A stretch of 8,179 bases of DNA from Wandonia sp964447015. GTDB lineage: Bacteria > Bacteroidota > Bacteroidia > Flavobacteriales_D > Crocinitomicaceae. The DNA is taken from assembly GCA_964447015.1 (NCBI GenBank), contig CAYUQU010000118.1:1-8179 (forward strand), read 5' to 3'. Positions 1-7,361 of this stretch are shown piece after piece. A program made the position numbers and the translations under genes. Positions within the stretch are counted from its first letter, which is position 1. Each line of letters starts with the position of its first letter. The notes beneath the pieces are model-generated. The model did not search any database. It was not told the origin of the DNA and saw only the letters and a list, made by a program, of their open reading frames with translations.

Positions 1-467
1 ATTCCTGATTGACTTAAGAACGCAGCAGCAAGTTGACTCAACTGACCGTGCCATTTGATTGTTACAGCGTGATATGACTTCGACACGGAAACATTTTCGA
101 GTGATTCAAAATACAGTCCTTTGTTCAGATCAATTTCAAAACCTTGGTATAAAGTCTTGGTGTTAACTTGAACAAAGTCAGATTGAACTTTAATAGTTTC
201 ATTTTTCGAATAAGGTCTGGTTCGAATGTGTTTACTATCTTGATGATAATATGCCCAAACACCTGCTTTGCGAAGTGCGTTCAATTCTTTTGAAGGATAA
301 TATTCGTATTGCTCCTTGCTAATTCCAATTTTTTGAAGCGCATTTTCGTTCAATTTCTTTCGTGTATCTTCTTTTGCTACAATAATAAGTTCAGCTTCGC
401 CTTCATCAAAAATTGTGGGATCATCTTGCTGAATGTTATTGTACAAGATAGACGAACCTTTTTCTTC
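1..467 (-). other. Unrecognised C-terminal tail, continuing out of window (residue 2274 onward)
   Basis: After the second SPOR-like domain the protein is no longer coil-like. It has aromatic residues (EQYEYYPSKELNALRKAG, VWAYYHQDS) and alternating strand-like stretches (ETIKVQSDFVQVN, KGLYFESLENVSVSKSYHAV), suggesting a folded beta-rich domain. I do not recognise a family. No type IX secretion C-terminal signal can be looked for, because the true end lies beyond the left edge. Confidence 0.6.
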
Positions 468-3400
468 AAGTAATTTTCTTCCTTCTGCAACAGAAATACG
501 TTGACCGTTGTAATATACAGTAACAAAGGCATCCGTAATTCCGATTCTGCGAATTTCATCACGTCTTGTAACGGCAGTATTTACGTCGTCAAAGCGTCCT
601 GTCGAATAACGAATTTGCCCTTTGTCCGAAAGGTTTGTGTTCAACGGCTCGATGTTGTATAAACGTGAGGCTGGAATAGGGTAGTTGTACACTCCAACTT
701 GAACAGTGAAGAATAAGCCTTTCATGTCTTCAACCGCGACTGCAGGAGCTGCATTTGGTGCTTGATTGTACGTGCTCTTTGGTTTTAAAACAGTCGTTTC
801 CGAAGTTGAAGTGCCACCTTCTACAGCAAGTACTTCTTGTGATGAACTTTGAGTTGTACCTTGTGGAACACATTGGCCAGAACGAATCAACAGATCGGCT
901 TGTGATACAGTCATTCGTTCTCCATTACAATACGCAACGACAAATGCATCTCTATATCCTAAGCTTCGCACTCGGTTTTGTGCAGAATAGGCTGTGCCTT
1001 TATCGTTGAACATTCCGACAGTATAGCGAATGATTCCATTGTTGATCTGTTCACCAGCAACGGGATTAAATTCTTTAAACGTCTCTTCAGGAACGGGTTT
1101 TGAGAATGCACCAACTTGAACTTTATAGACTAATCCACTCGGCATAGTTTGGTTCATTGGAATAGGGTTCGCTGCGGTGTAAGTGCTTTCTCCTGAGTTG
1201 AAGTTTAGTCCCACAAAAACCTTTTCAATAGGTCGAATACGTATTGGTTGAACTCCCTCAAGGGCCATAGCTGTCAGCGCATTTTTATCTTCATTTACAA
1301 ACAATGGATTTTCTTCGATGCGTTTGTTAGTAGACTTGATTTCTTGTTTTATACTTGCAATTTCATTTGTGACTTCATCCAATTTAGCTGCTAAAGTTTT
1401 AGCTTCTTCGATTAGTTCTTGTTTCTCATTCTCGTCATAAGTAACAGCAGCACGTTTAATTCTACCTGCTATTTCGCTTTTTAAATTAGCTTGCTCAATT
1501 TCGAGATTCCCCAAGCGACGTTCAAGTAATTGCAATTCGTTAATTTGGTTACTCAATTCTTTGTAGCCTTGTTTTTGCGCCATGCGAATGACTTCTTTTT
1601 CATCTAGTGAATTGTATGTTTCTGATGAGTTGACAACCTCAGCAAGAACTGTTTTTTCTTTTGCTTCGATAGTCCTTTTTTGCGCCAACGCAATCTCTAA
1701 TTCTTCAGCTTGCACCTTTAACGAATCGTATTCTCGAGTCATGTCAGCAATTTCAACTTCGATAATAGGTCGTCTCTTTTTATTTGCTGTTTCTTTTTCT
1801 TTCGCAAGATTTTTTAGTTCTAGTTCAATACGCTTCATTTCTGAATGCAATTTTGCTAGTGCATATTCTTGTTCGTCAATTCCAAATACATCTTCAGACT
1901 TGAGGTTTGTAGAAGCAGTGATTTCTTGAGTGAGTTTTGCTGCTTCAATTCGCGCTTCTTGTTCTAGTTGGGTTTCAACTAAATCATCACGATTTTCTAG
2001 AGCTTTTAGAGCCGCAGCCTCACGCTCTTTTTTCTTAGCAGCTTCCAACTTCTCAATTGATTCAACTGTTTCGTTTAATTTAGCCTCAATAAGTACTTGA
2101 TTTGCTTTTACAGCAAGATCCTCTTTCAAGTTCTGTGTTTCAATCTCTTTTGCCAGTGAATTTGTTGAATTTGTCAACTCATTTTTCTGAGCTACAACTA
2201 ATTTTTGTTCTAATTCGGCATTTTCTCGTTGAGCTTTACTTAACTCTTTCTCAATTGATTTACGTTCGCTGTTATCTGCATTTTCAAGATCTTGAGTCAA
2301 TTTTGCTATCGATTGACGCGATTCTATCACTTCACTTTGCAATTCGATAACTTTACTGTCGTTCGACTTGACAATTCCTTTGTTAGGTGTATACACAAAT
2401 TCCATTTCATTCAACATACGATCAATTAATGCAACTTGATCTTTAGCACGTTGTTTTTCTTTGTTTATTTCGATTCGCTCATCATCCGTGTTTACTTCGG
2501 CTAATTTTGAATCAAGTGTTTCAATGTAAGCAGTCAATAACTGGCGTTTAGAAGTCAATTCATCAGAAGATTCGTTTGATATTTTTTCAAATAATTCTGT
2601 TGCATTATTTTCTTTTCGCACATTAAGTATGAATTCGGATGGAGTAGTAGATGCGGTGTTTTGTGCGATCAATACTTGCTCAAGTTCAGCTATACTATTC
2701 TGTGTAGTTGTTTTAAGCGAATTCAGCGCACGTTGCTCAGCCAATAGCTCTTCATCAGATGGGGATTTTTTAAGTGCTTTGTCGTTCTTCACAATGGCAG
2801 CTTCAATTGCGCCAAGCAGTTCTTTTTCTTTGTTAAGAATGGTACGCGTATCAGATGAGCTTGACTTTAGCGTTTTGATTTCTGCGGCCAAACTAGTCAC
2901 TTGTGCATCGCTTATGGCAACTTCACTGCGCTCAGAAGGATCAACAGCGTTGTTTTGCGCAAGAAGTTCTTGCTCGAGTTCAGCAATACTGTTCTGCGTA
3001 GTTGTTTTAAGCGAATTCAATACACGCTGCTCAGCCAAAAGCTCTTCATCGGATGGAGATTTTTTGAGTGCTTTGTCGTTTTTCACGTTAGCTGCATCAA
3101 TAGCACGAAGCAGTTCCTTTTCTTTGTTGAGAATTGTACGCGTATCAGACGAGCTTGACTTTAGCGTTTCAACTTCTGCTGCCAAACTAGTCACTTGTGC
3201 ATCGCTTATGGCAACTTCACTGCGCTCAGAAGGGTCAACTGAATTGTTTTGTGCAAGAAGTTCTTGTTCAAGTTCAGCTATACTATTCTGCGTTGTTGCT
3301 TTAAGTGAATTTAGCGCGCGTTGTTCAGCTAAAAGCTCTTCATCAGATGGAGATTTTTTGAGCGCTTTGTTGTTCTTCACAATAGCAGCTTCAATAGCGC

Positions 3401-6400
3401 CAAGCAGTTCCTTTTCTTTGTTGAGAATTGTACGCATATCAGACGAGCTTGACTTTAGCGTTTTAACTTCTGCAGCCAAACTAGTCACTTGTGCATCGCT
3501 GATGGTAACTTCACTGCGCTCAGAAGGGTCAACTGAATTGTTTTGCGCAAGAAGTTCTTGCTCGAGTTCAGCTATACTATTCTGCGTTGTTGTTTTAAGA
3601 GAATTCAGTGCGGTTTGTTCAGCCAAAAGTTCTTCGCTATCTGGTGAATTTTTGAGTGCTTGTTGCGTTTTGGTAAGCGTATTGTTAATTTGACGCAGCA
3701 ACTCTTTTTCCTTATTCAGAATTTGAATTGTGTTATAACCTGATTCTGATTTAAGTACCTTAATATCATTAGAAAGATTGTTAATTGCTACAACATCGTT
3801 TGAAATTTCTTCGTTTAATTTTGTGTCAGTATTAACGGTGGCATTTTCCAATGCTAATATTTCATTTTCCAGTTCATTAATCTCGCTTTCCGTTTTTCTA
3901 ATTAATTCTTCAAGCCCTTCTTTTTGTGAAAGAAGTTTCGAATCAGATGGATTATTTTTCAATACTTCATCTACTTTATGAAGCCTTGTCATTGACTTTG
4001 ACAAAAGTTCTTTTTCTTTAGTTATTATACTTTCTTTTTCAGTTTTTGTAGAATTGTTGCGTTTTAACTCGTTTAGTTCTTCTACTAATGTTTTCACTTC
4101 ATCAGAGCCACCAAACTTATCCAATTCTCTTTCACGTTGATTGTCAGTAGTTGTTGTTGAATTATCTGAAGTAATACTGTCGTCAATTATGACAAGCATA
4201 TTTTCTCTATCACGAACTCCTTCGTTCAGTTCTGCAATGCGATTAATTATTACTTCAGTCTCGGACTTTGCTTCGTCAGTGTTTACATTTTCAACTTCAG
4301 TTAAGCGCTCCTCAAGAGCTCTAACAAGTTCCTTGTCATTTTTATTTAACTCTTTGAGTCGTTCACCAACATCAGCTATTTTCTGTGCTTGCGCATTTTT
4401 ATTTTCATAATCTGGTTTAACACTAGTTGTAATATTTTTAGCTAATGTTTCTTCTTGAGTAGGTGGTTCGCCAATTGGTCTTAACTCATTGATGTATTTC
4501 TTTTTTTCAGCTAGTTCATTTTTTAGTAGAGCTACATCTTCTTGCAGTTGAGAATCGTTAGGGTTGTTTTTCAATTGAGTTTCTTTGTTATTAATCTCTT
4601 TTGACAATTCAACAACCCATTGTTTTTCTATTGCAATTCGATTTTTAGCCTCATCTTCAGGTGTCAAGTTGGCATTTCGAAGATTATCTTCTTGTTCCTT
4701 TAGTTTTGGATTTAATTTTGCGACACTTTCATTTGTTGGGTTCTTTTTAGCAATTGAGGAGTCAGTTTTAGAATTAGTACTGTTATTCTCAGTAGTTTCT
4801 TTGGTCGTATTTGTGTTAGTTCCATTGTTGTGAACAGCAATTTCCTTAGTCACACCATTGCTCGTATTTGCTGCATTTGCCAATTCAGTACGAAGCTCGC
4901 TCGTTTTGCGTTCAAATTCATCAATTAGTTGATCATTGGACAGGTTTTTTGAAACCAATAAATTGTTGTTGAGTATATCTACTTTTAAATCTTTAACAAT
5001 TTTATTATCAGAGATACCTCTAGTTTTGTCTATTGCACTTTTCTTTGCTATAAGTTCATTCTCTTTAATACTTTCTTTCTTGATCTCATTTTCTTTAAGA
5101 GATATTAATTCCTCATCAGCGCGAATGTCATTTTTGAGAGTTGATATTTTGCGTTCAAGATCTTCAAGTTCTTTTTTCTTAGCAAATTCTTTTTCTGCCT
5201 CGAGTTTTTCAATTTCTTTTTCACGTTGACGGATAGCATCCTTTAGTTGAATAATTTCATTTTTCTTTTTAGTGACTGAAGAAATTCCACTTTTCTCATC
5301 AGTTTTGCTGTACAATAATTGGGCAGCACTAAGTTTATTTTCCGAGTTGAAGTTGTTTTTTACATATTCTACATCGACTTTAGAGGTAAGTTCATTTAGT
5401 TTTTCTTTCAAATTGTCGCGATTGACTCCATCCAAGACTTGAGCAACAGTTTTTGCCTTTTCTAGATTCTGCTCGTTAAATTTTTGAACTTTAATAAGCT
5501 CTTTATGCACTTCGAGGGCTTGTTCTGCTTTTTCGATTTCTTTTTGTACAGTATATTTCTCAGCTAATGCGCGATCTAGAATTGCATTAGCTTTGGCTAC
5601 ATTGGATGTCATTTTAGCTTCTTCAAGTAGAGCATCTGCAATTGAATCAGAAGTTTTAGCTTGTTTAAGGGCTTCGTTGGCAATCATGAGAAGCTTATTT
5701 AACTCATTCTCAATCTCTATTTTCTCAATCTCCAATCTTTTGACGTCTGCATTAGCAATGTCCTTTAATTCAGATGGATTGTATCGATCTAAATTTAGTG
5801 TTGCAAGTATTTTCTTTTCATTTTCTAATTTTTCCAATGCTTCAAGGTCGAAAGCATCACTATTTGGTTGTAGTTGTGACTTGCTTTTGAGGACTTCGGC
5901 AAGGATATCTGAAATATCGTCGAATTCTTCATTGAACAAGTTGTCAACACGCACAAGTTGCTCACCATTTTCTTCATACTCAACAATACGTTGTTTAAGC
6001 GGTTTCAGCTCATCCAAGAATGGCGCATCAATCATAGCGATATGCATATCAGGTTCGCCATTGACTTGCATTGTAAACTCATATCGCCCACCTTTAGGAA
6101 GAGTGATAAGATAGCCTCCATCAATGCTATTTGATTTATACGAACCAACCCGACGTCCACTGGCTACATCTTTTATTTGCACCGAGACAACTTTGTTTGA
6201 AGGGTTCACTTGAGAGATAAATGAACCTTTAAAAATCACCATTTGGTTTGGCGAACGTTGTACACGCATTTTATATACATGAATCTTTCCATCTTGGCTT
6301 TGTCTTGCAGAAGCGAAAAAAGCATTTCGGTCTAATGAATCGACAACATAAAACAAGTCTTCATCGGGAGAAGAAATTGCAAAATCTAAATTTTCAGGGT

Positions 6401-7286
6401 CACCAAAGCTATCGTCATCGGGAAAATAGGGGGCGCGGAAGACATCATATCCCCCCATACTGTTGTGTCCTTTTGAGGAAAAATAGAGATATCTCCCGTT
6501 TGGGTGCATATAGGGGAAATCTTCATCATACTTTGTATTTACTCCACCAGCAACCTTTTGCGCCATACCCCAAGATCCATCGGGAAGTTTCCGTCTTACA
6601 TAGATATCTTTTCCTGTTGATTCTTCATCGCCATAACTTGAGTAAAAAATCTGTGTCGGTTTTGCAGGGAAGTGGATGAGTGGAGTATGATTGTTCTTTT
6701 TGTCAAGTCGCGTTTGAAATTCTTCAGTGACAATTATTGTTCCACCAATATTAGACAAATCGTAAAGTCTGAAGAATTCATTAAGACTTGTCATTCTTCT
6801 ACTTTCAATTATCAGTTCGCTAAGGTGGGATAAAAGTTTTTTACCATTTTCAGCCATTTCAATTTGCCTGTCCACATCCAAATTCTGTGCAGCTCGGCTT
6901 CCTGCCACTTGTTTATATTTTTTATAAAACTCAATTGCTTTATTAAATTCAAACGTGAGATGATATGCTTTACCTAAAAAGTAGAAAACTTCAATTTCGA
7001 CACCACTACCTTTGGCAGCATAATTTAAGTACTTAAATGCATCTTGCTTTTTGTCAGAATTAAAGAGTAAACAAGTTCCGTATCGATAGTTATAGTTATG
7101 ATCTCGCGGGTTTAAAGATAAAAGCCTCAGGTATAAAGGTGTGGCTTCAATAAATTCTGATTTTTTAAAGAAGACATCTGCTTTTTCTTTTAATTCTTCT
7201 TCTGTTTGACTATAAGCAGAAAAGGGCAACAGTAAAACTGCCACCAAAACGATGAGTAATATGTGTACTTTCTTATTTAGTATCAC
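1..7286 (-). CDS. Giant secreted TPR-PD40-CRD-coiled-coil-SPOR protein, C-terminus outside window
   Basis: The frame is open for 2428 codons from a GTG at 7286-7284 to the left edge, with no stop and no frameshift. GTG is the earliest possible start: a TAA lies two codons upstream, and the later TTG and GTG codons (14, 15) would destroy the signal peptide. The domains are a signal peptide (1-26, basic NKK then a hydrophobic core, probable cut AYS-Q); TPRs (about 30-129); a PD40 propeller (about 165-348, with FYSSYG at 214-219 and SSKGHNSMGGYDVF at 270-283); a CRD-like beta domain (about 350-412, with DGGYLITLPKGGRYEF); Lys/Glu/Leu-rich coil (about 425-1990) containing 98-residue repeats; two SPOR-like domains (2052-2135, 2191-2273); and an unrecognised tail. 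Only three cysteines are seen (72, 2120, 2139). TPR-PD40-CRD is known from Bacteroidota envelope proteins such as PorE of the type IX secretion system, but those end in an OmpA-like domain. SPOR modules bind denuded peptidoglycan glycans. I infer a long periplasmic or envelope scaffold or tether; the exact role is unknown. Confidence 0.93.
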   Translation of the reverse strand, partial: MILNKKVHILLIVLVAVLLLPFSAYSQTEEELKEKADVFFKKSEFIEATPLYLRLLSLNPRDHNYNYRYGTCLLFNSDKKQDAFKYLNYAAKGSGVEIEVFYFLGKAYHLTFEFNKAIEFYKKYKQVAGSRAAQNLDVDRQIEMAENGKKLLSHLSELIIESRRMTSLNEFFRLYDLSNIGGTIIVTEEFQTRLDKKNNHTPLIHFPAKPTQIFYSSYGDEESTGKDIYVRRKLPDGSWGMAQKVAGGVNTKYDEDFPYMHPNGRYLYFSSKGHNSMGGYDVFRAPYFPDDDSFGDPENLDFAISSPDEDLFYVVDSLDRNAFFASARQSQDGKIHVYKMRVQRSPNQMVIFKGSFISQVNPSNKVVSVQIKDVASGRRVGSYKSNSIDGGYLITLPKGGRYEFTMQVNGEPDMHIAMIDAPFLDELKPLKQRIVEYEENGEQLVRVDNLFNEEFDDISDILAEVLKSKSQLQPNSDAFDLEALEKLENEKKILATLNLDRYNPSELKDIANADVKRLEIEKIEIENELNKLLMIANEALKQAKTSDSIADALLEEAKMTSNVAKANAILDRALAEKYTVQKEIEKAEQALEVHKELIKVQKFNEQNLEKAKTVAQVLDGVNRDNLKEKLNELTSKVDVEYVKNNFNSENKLSAAQLLYSKTDEKSGISSVTKKKNEIIQLKDAIRQREKEIEKLEAEKEFAKKKELEDLERKISTLKNDIRADEELISLKENEIKKESIKENELIAKKSAIDKTRGISDNKIVKDLKVDILNNNLLVSKNLSNDQLIDEFERKTSELRTELANAANTSNGVTKEIAVHNNGTNTNTTKETTENNSTNSKTDSSIAKKNPTNESVAKLNPKLKEQEDNLRNANLTPEDEAKNRIAIEKQWVVELSKEINNKETQLKNNPNDSQLQEDVALLKNELAEKKKYINELRPIGEPPTQEETLAKNITTSVKPDYENKNAQAQKIADVGERLKELNKNDKELVRALEERLTEVENVNTDEAKSETEVIINRIAELNEGVRDRENMLVIIDDSITSDNSTTTTDNQRERELDKFGGSDEVKTLVEELNELKRNNSTKTEKESIITKEKELLSKSMTRLHKVDEVLKNNPSDSKLLSQKEGLEELIRKTESEINELENEILALENATVNTDTKLNEEISNDVVAINNLSNDIKVLKSESGYNTIQILNKEKELLRQINNTLTKTQQALKNSPDSEELLAEQTALNSLKTTTQNSIAELEQELLAQNNSVDPSERSEVTISDAQVTSLAAEVKTLKSSSSDMRTILNKEKELLGAIEAAIVKNNKALKKSPSDEELLAEQRALNSLKATTQNSIAELEQELLAQNNSVDPSERSEVAISDAQVTSLAAEVETLKSSSSDTRTILNKEKELLRAIDAANVKNDKALKKSPSDEELLAEQRVLNSLKTTTQNSIAELEQELLAQNNAVDPSERSEVAISDAQVTSLAAEIKTLKSSSSDTRTILNKEKELLGAIEAAIVKNDKALKKSPSDEELLAEQRALNSLKTTTQNSIAELEQVLIAQNTASTTPSEFILNVRKENNATELFEKISNESSDELTSKRQLLTAYIETLDSKLAEVNTDDERIEINKEKQRAKDQVALIDRMLNEMEFVYTPNKGIVKSNDSKVIELQSEVIESRQSIAKLTQDLENADNSERKSIEKELSKAQRENAELEQKLVVAQKNELTNSTNSLAKEIETQNLKEDLAVKANQVLIEAKLNETVESIEKLEAAKKKEREAAALKALENRDDLVETQLEQEARIEAAKLTQEITASTNLKSEDVFGIDEQEYALAKLHSEMKRIELELKNLAKEKETANKKRRPIIEVEIADMTREYDSLKVQAEELEIALAQKRTIEAKEKTVLAEVVNSSETYNSLDEKEVIRMAQKQGYKELSNQINELQLLERRLGNLEIEQANLKSEIAGRIKRAAVTYDENEKQELIEEAKTLAAKLDEVTNEIASIKQEIKSTNKRIEENPLFVNEDKNALTAMALEGVQPIRIRPIEKVFVGLNFNSGESTYTAANPIPMNQTMPSGLVYKVQVGAFSKPVPEETFKEFNPVAGEQINNGIIRYTVGMFNDKGTAYSAQNRVRSLGYRDAFVVAYCNGERMTVSQADLLIRSGQCVPQGTTQSSSQEVLAVEGGTSTSETTVLKPKSTYNQAPNAAPAVAVEDMKGLFFTVQVGVYNYPIPASRLYNIEPLNTNLSDKGQIRYSTGRFDDVNTAVTRRDEIRRIGITDAFVTVYYNGQRISVAEGRKLLEEKGSSILYNNIQQDDPTIFDEGEAELIIVAKEDTRKKLNENALQKIGISKEQYEYYPSKELNALRKAGVWAYYHQDSKHIRTRPYSKNETIKVQSDFVQVNTKTLYQGFEIDLNKGLYFESLENVSVSKSYHAVTIKWHGQLSQLAAAFLSQSG
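468..1133 (-). repeat. Two tandem SPOR-like domains (residues about 2052-2135 and 2191-2273)
   Basis: Domain 1 starts VYKVQVGAFSKPVP (2053-2066) and ends DAFVVAYCNGERMTV. Domain 2 starts FFTVQVGVYNYPIP (2192-2205) and ends DAFVTVYYNGQRISV. They align without gaps over 75 positions with 27 identities by my count. Shared positions include VQVG, I-R-Y, G.F, G..DAFV and Y.NG.R. The beta-alpha pattern V.VQVG(A/V)(F/Y)...RY..G.F...A......(R/I)..G..DAFV matches the SPOR-like modules common in Bacteroidota. Classical SPOR domains bind glycan strands lacking stem peptides, which would anchor this end to peptidoglycan. A linker of about 55 residues rich in Ser, Thr, Ala and Pro separates them. Confidence 0.82.
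2655..3716 (-). repeat. 294-bp (98-residue) tandem repeat, three full copies and one partial
   Basis: Units run, in protein order, at residues 1191-1288, 1289-1386, 1387-1484 and about 1485-1545 (partial). Each starts NKEKELL, continues to KALKKSPSDEELLAEQ, then QNSIAELEQELLAQNN, VDPSERSEV and SLAAEV, and ends SSSSDTRTIL. The spacing is exactly 294 bp at matching anchors (2659, 2953, 3247, 3541 on the plus strand). By my hand count, the copies at 2953-3246 and 3247-3540 differ at 31 of 294 bases but at only 9 of 98 residues. The first unit has a diverged front end, and the fourth departs from the pattern after LIAQN. Confidence 0.95.
3717..4622 (-). repeat. Older, diverged copies of the same helical unit
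   Basis: Upstream in the protein, similar units are visible at reduced similarity. Residues 1090-1190 read KEKELLSK..., KNNPSDSKLLSQ and ESEINELENEILA, clearly parallel to the 98-residue unit but 101 long. Residues 888-985 contain KQWVVELSKE, KNNPNDSQLQ and LLKNELAEKK, and a weaker unit begins at KNDKELVRAL (982-991). The spacing between equivalent points is about 97, 107 and 102 residues, then 98. The two most distant units are judged from short motifs and could be partly coil convergence. Confidence 0.55.
6051..6239 (-). other. CRD-like beta domain after the propeller (about residues 350-412)
   Basis: The segment VIFKGSF...NPSNKVVSVQIKD followed by SGRRVGSYKSNSIDGGYLIT and LPKGGRYEFTMQVNGE has the strand pattern and the S..DG.Y.I.LP.G..Y motif of carboxypeptidase-regulatory-like domains. 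PD40 followed by this domain is the order found in PorE-type proteins. It gives a boundary between the globular front part and the coil. Confidence 0.75.
6240..6795 (-). other. PD40 / WD40-like beta-propeller (about residues 165-348)
   Basis: Repeated blade signatures are visible: IFYSSYGDEESTGKDIYV (213-230), DEDFPYMHPNGRYLYFSSKG (254-273) ending in MGGYDVF, and NAFFASARQSQDGKIHVYK (321-339). The pattern of a hydrophobic strand, S-S, G, then GG.D(I/V)(Y/F) is the PD40 hallmark shared with TolB-like propellers and with PorE-type proteins. It probably serves as a protein- or ligand-binding platform. There is no sign of catalytic residues. Confidence 0.85.
6900..7199 (-). other. TPR region (about residues 30-129)
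   Basis: About three tetratricopeptide units of roughly 34 residues follow the signal peptide. The clearest are ELKEKADVFFKKSEFIEATP (31-50), with A36 and an aromatic-rich helix B ending in LNPRD, and EVFYFLGKAYHLTFEFNKAI (99-118). TPRs bind partner proteins. In Bacteroidota envelope proteins they commonly precede PD40 domains. Confidence 0.75.
7209..7286 (-). other. Signal peptide of the giant protein
   Basis: Residues 1-26 have a basic start (N4 K5 K6), a hydrophobic core from about 9 to 20 (ILLIVLVAVLLL), then PFSAYS before Q27. Cleavage after AYS with Gln at +1 is typical of Bacteroidota Sec substrates. There is no lipobox cysteine, so this is not a lipoprotein. The mature protein would be exported at least to the periplasm. 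Confidence 0.88.
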
Positions 7287-7329
7287 TTTTTATTTAGCTG
7301 TTACCTTCAAGTTTTGATTTATTAAATCA

Positions 7330-7361
7330 CCTTAAACATATTAACTAATACTAAGTTAAGG
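7330..7361. repeat. Inverted repeats inside the promoter spacer
   Basis: Two overlapping perfect inverted repeats occur here. CCTTAA (7330-7335) pairs with TTAAGG (7356-7361), and TTAACT (7341-7346) pairs with AGTTAA (7354-7359) across a 7-nt loop. Both lie mainly between the two candidate promoter boxes, where a dimeric regulator could bind. In such AT-rich DNA, 6-bp arms can arise by chance, so a role as operator is only a possibility. Confidence 0.3.

Larger units (their letters stand above)
1317..6014 (-). other. Long coil-forming region (about residues 425-1990)
   Basis: Roughly 1,570 residues are dominated by Lys, Glu, Leu, Ile, Ala, Asn and Gln, with no cysteine, one tryptophan (W890) and scattered Pro. 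Leu/Ile spacing fits heptads in many stretches, for example 519-530 (IEKIEIENELNK) and about 680-715 (REKEIEKLEAEKEF). Pro/Asn/Ser/Thr breaks interrupt it: an Asn/Thr-rich linker at about 810-855, IDDSITSDNSTTTT at 1034-1047, and KN(N/S)P(S/D)(S/D)-type loops that recur with the repeats. It is most likely a rod or a string of helical bundles. Coil proteins align well to unrelated coils by composition alone, so homology claims here need care. Confidence 0.85.

Noticed and set aside
377..562. Minus-strand 61-codon frame
   Set aside because: It is out of frame within the second SPOR-like domain of the giant gene, which is open and conserved there.
2629..3693. A 354-codon open frame on the plus strand, rich in Ser, Phe and Leu, with internal repeats
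   Set aside because: It is the exact antisense of the 98-residue repeats. Reverse complements of Lys/Glu/Leu-rich coil codons lack stops and read as Ser/Phe/Leu. Its repeats are inherited from the sense gene and it has no independent start signal.
2655..3716. Direct repeats considered as a CRISPR array or a mobile element
   Set aside because: The repeats are 294 bp long, contiguous with no spacers, and fully in frame inside one gene. They are protein repeats.
425..6014. SMC, myosin-like or phage tape-measure identity for the giant protein
   Set aside because: The likeness is only coiled-coil composition. A signal peptide, PD40, CRD and SPOR-like domains show an exported envelope protein, and no ATPase or phage neighbours are present.
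1582..6114. Several other plus-strand open frames of 67-173 codons, such as 5593-6114, 4936-5229, 4141-4410 and 1582-1929
   Set aside because: All lie in the same antisense frame opposite the giant coil gene and have the same Ser/Phe-rich composition. They are shadows.
6248..6679. Plus-strand 143-codon frame, His/Arg-rich
   Set aside because: It lies antisense to the PD40 domain, whose sense frame has clear family motifs. The composition is unlike a real protein.
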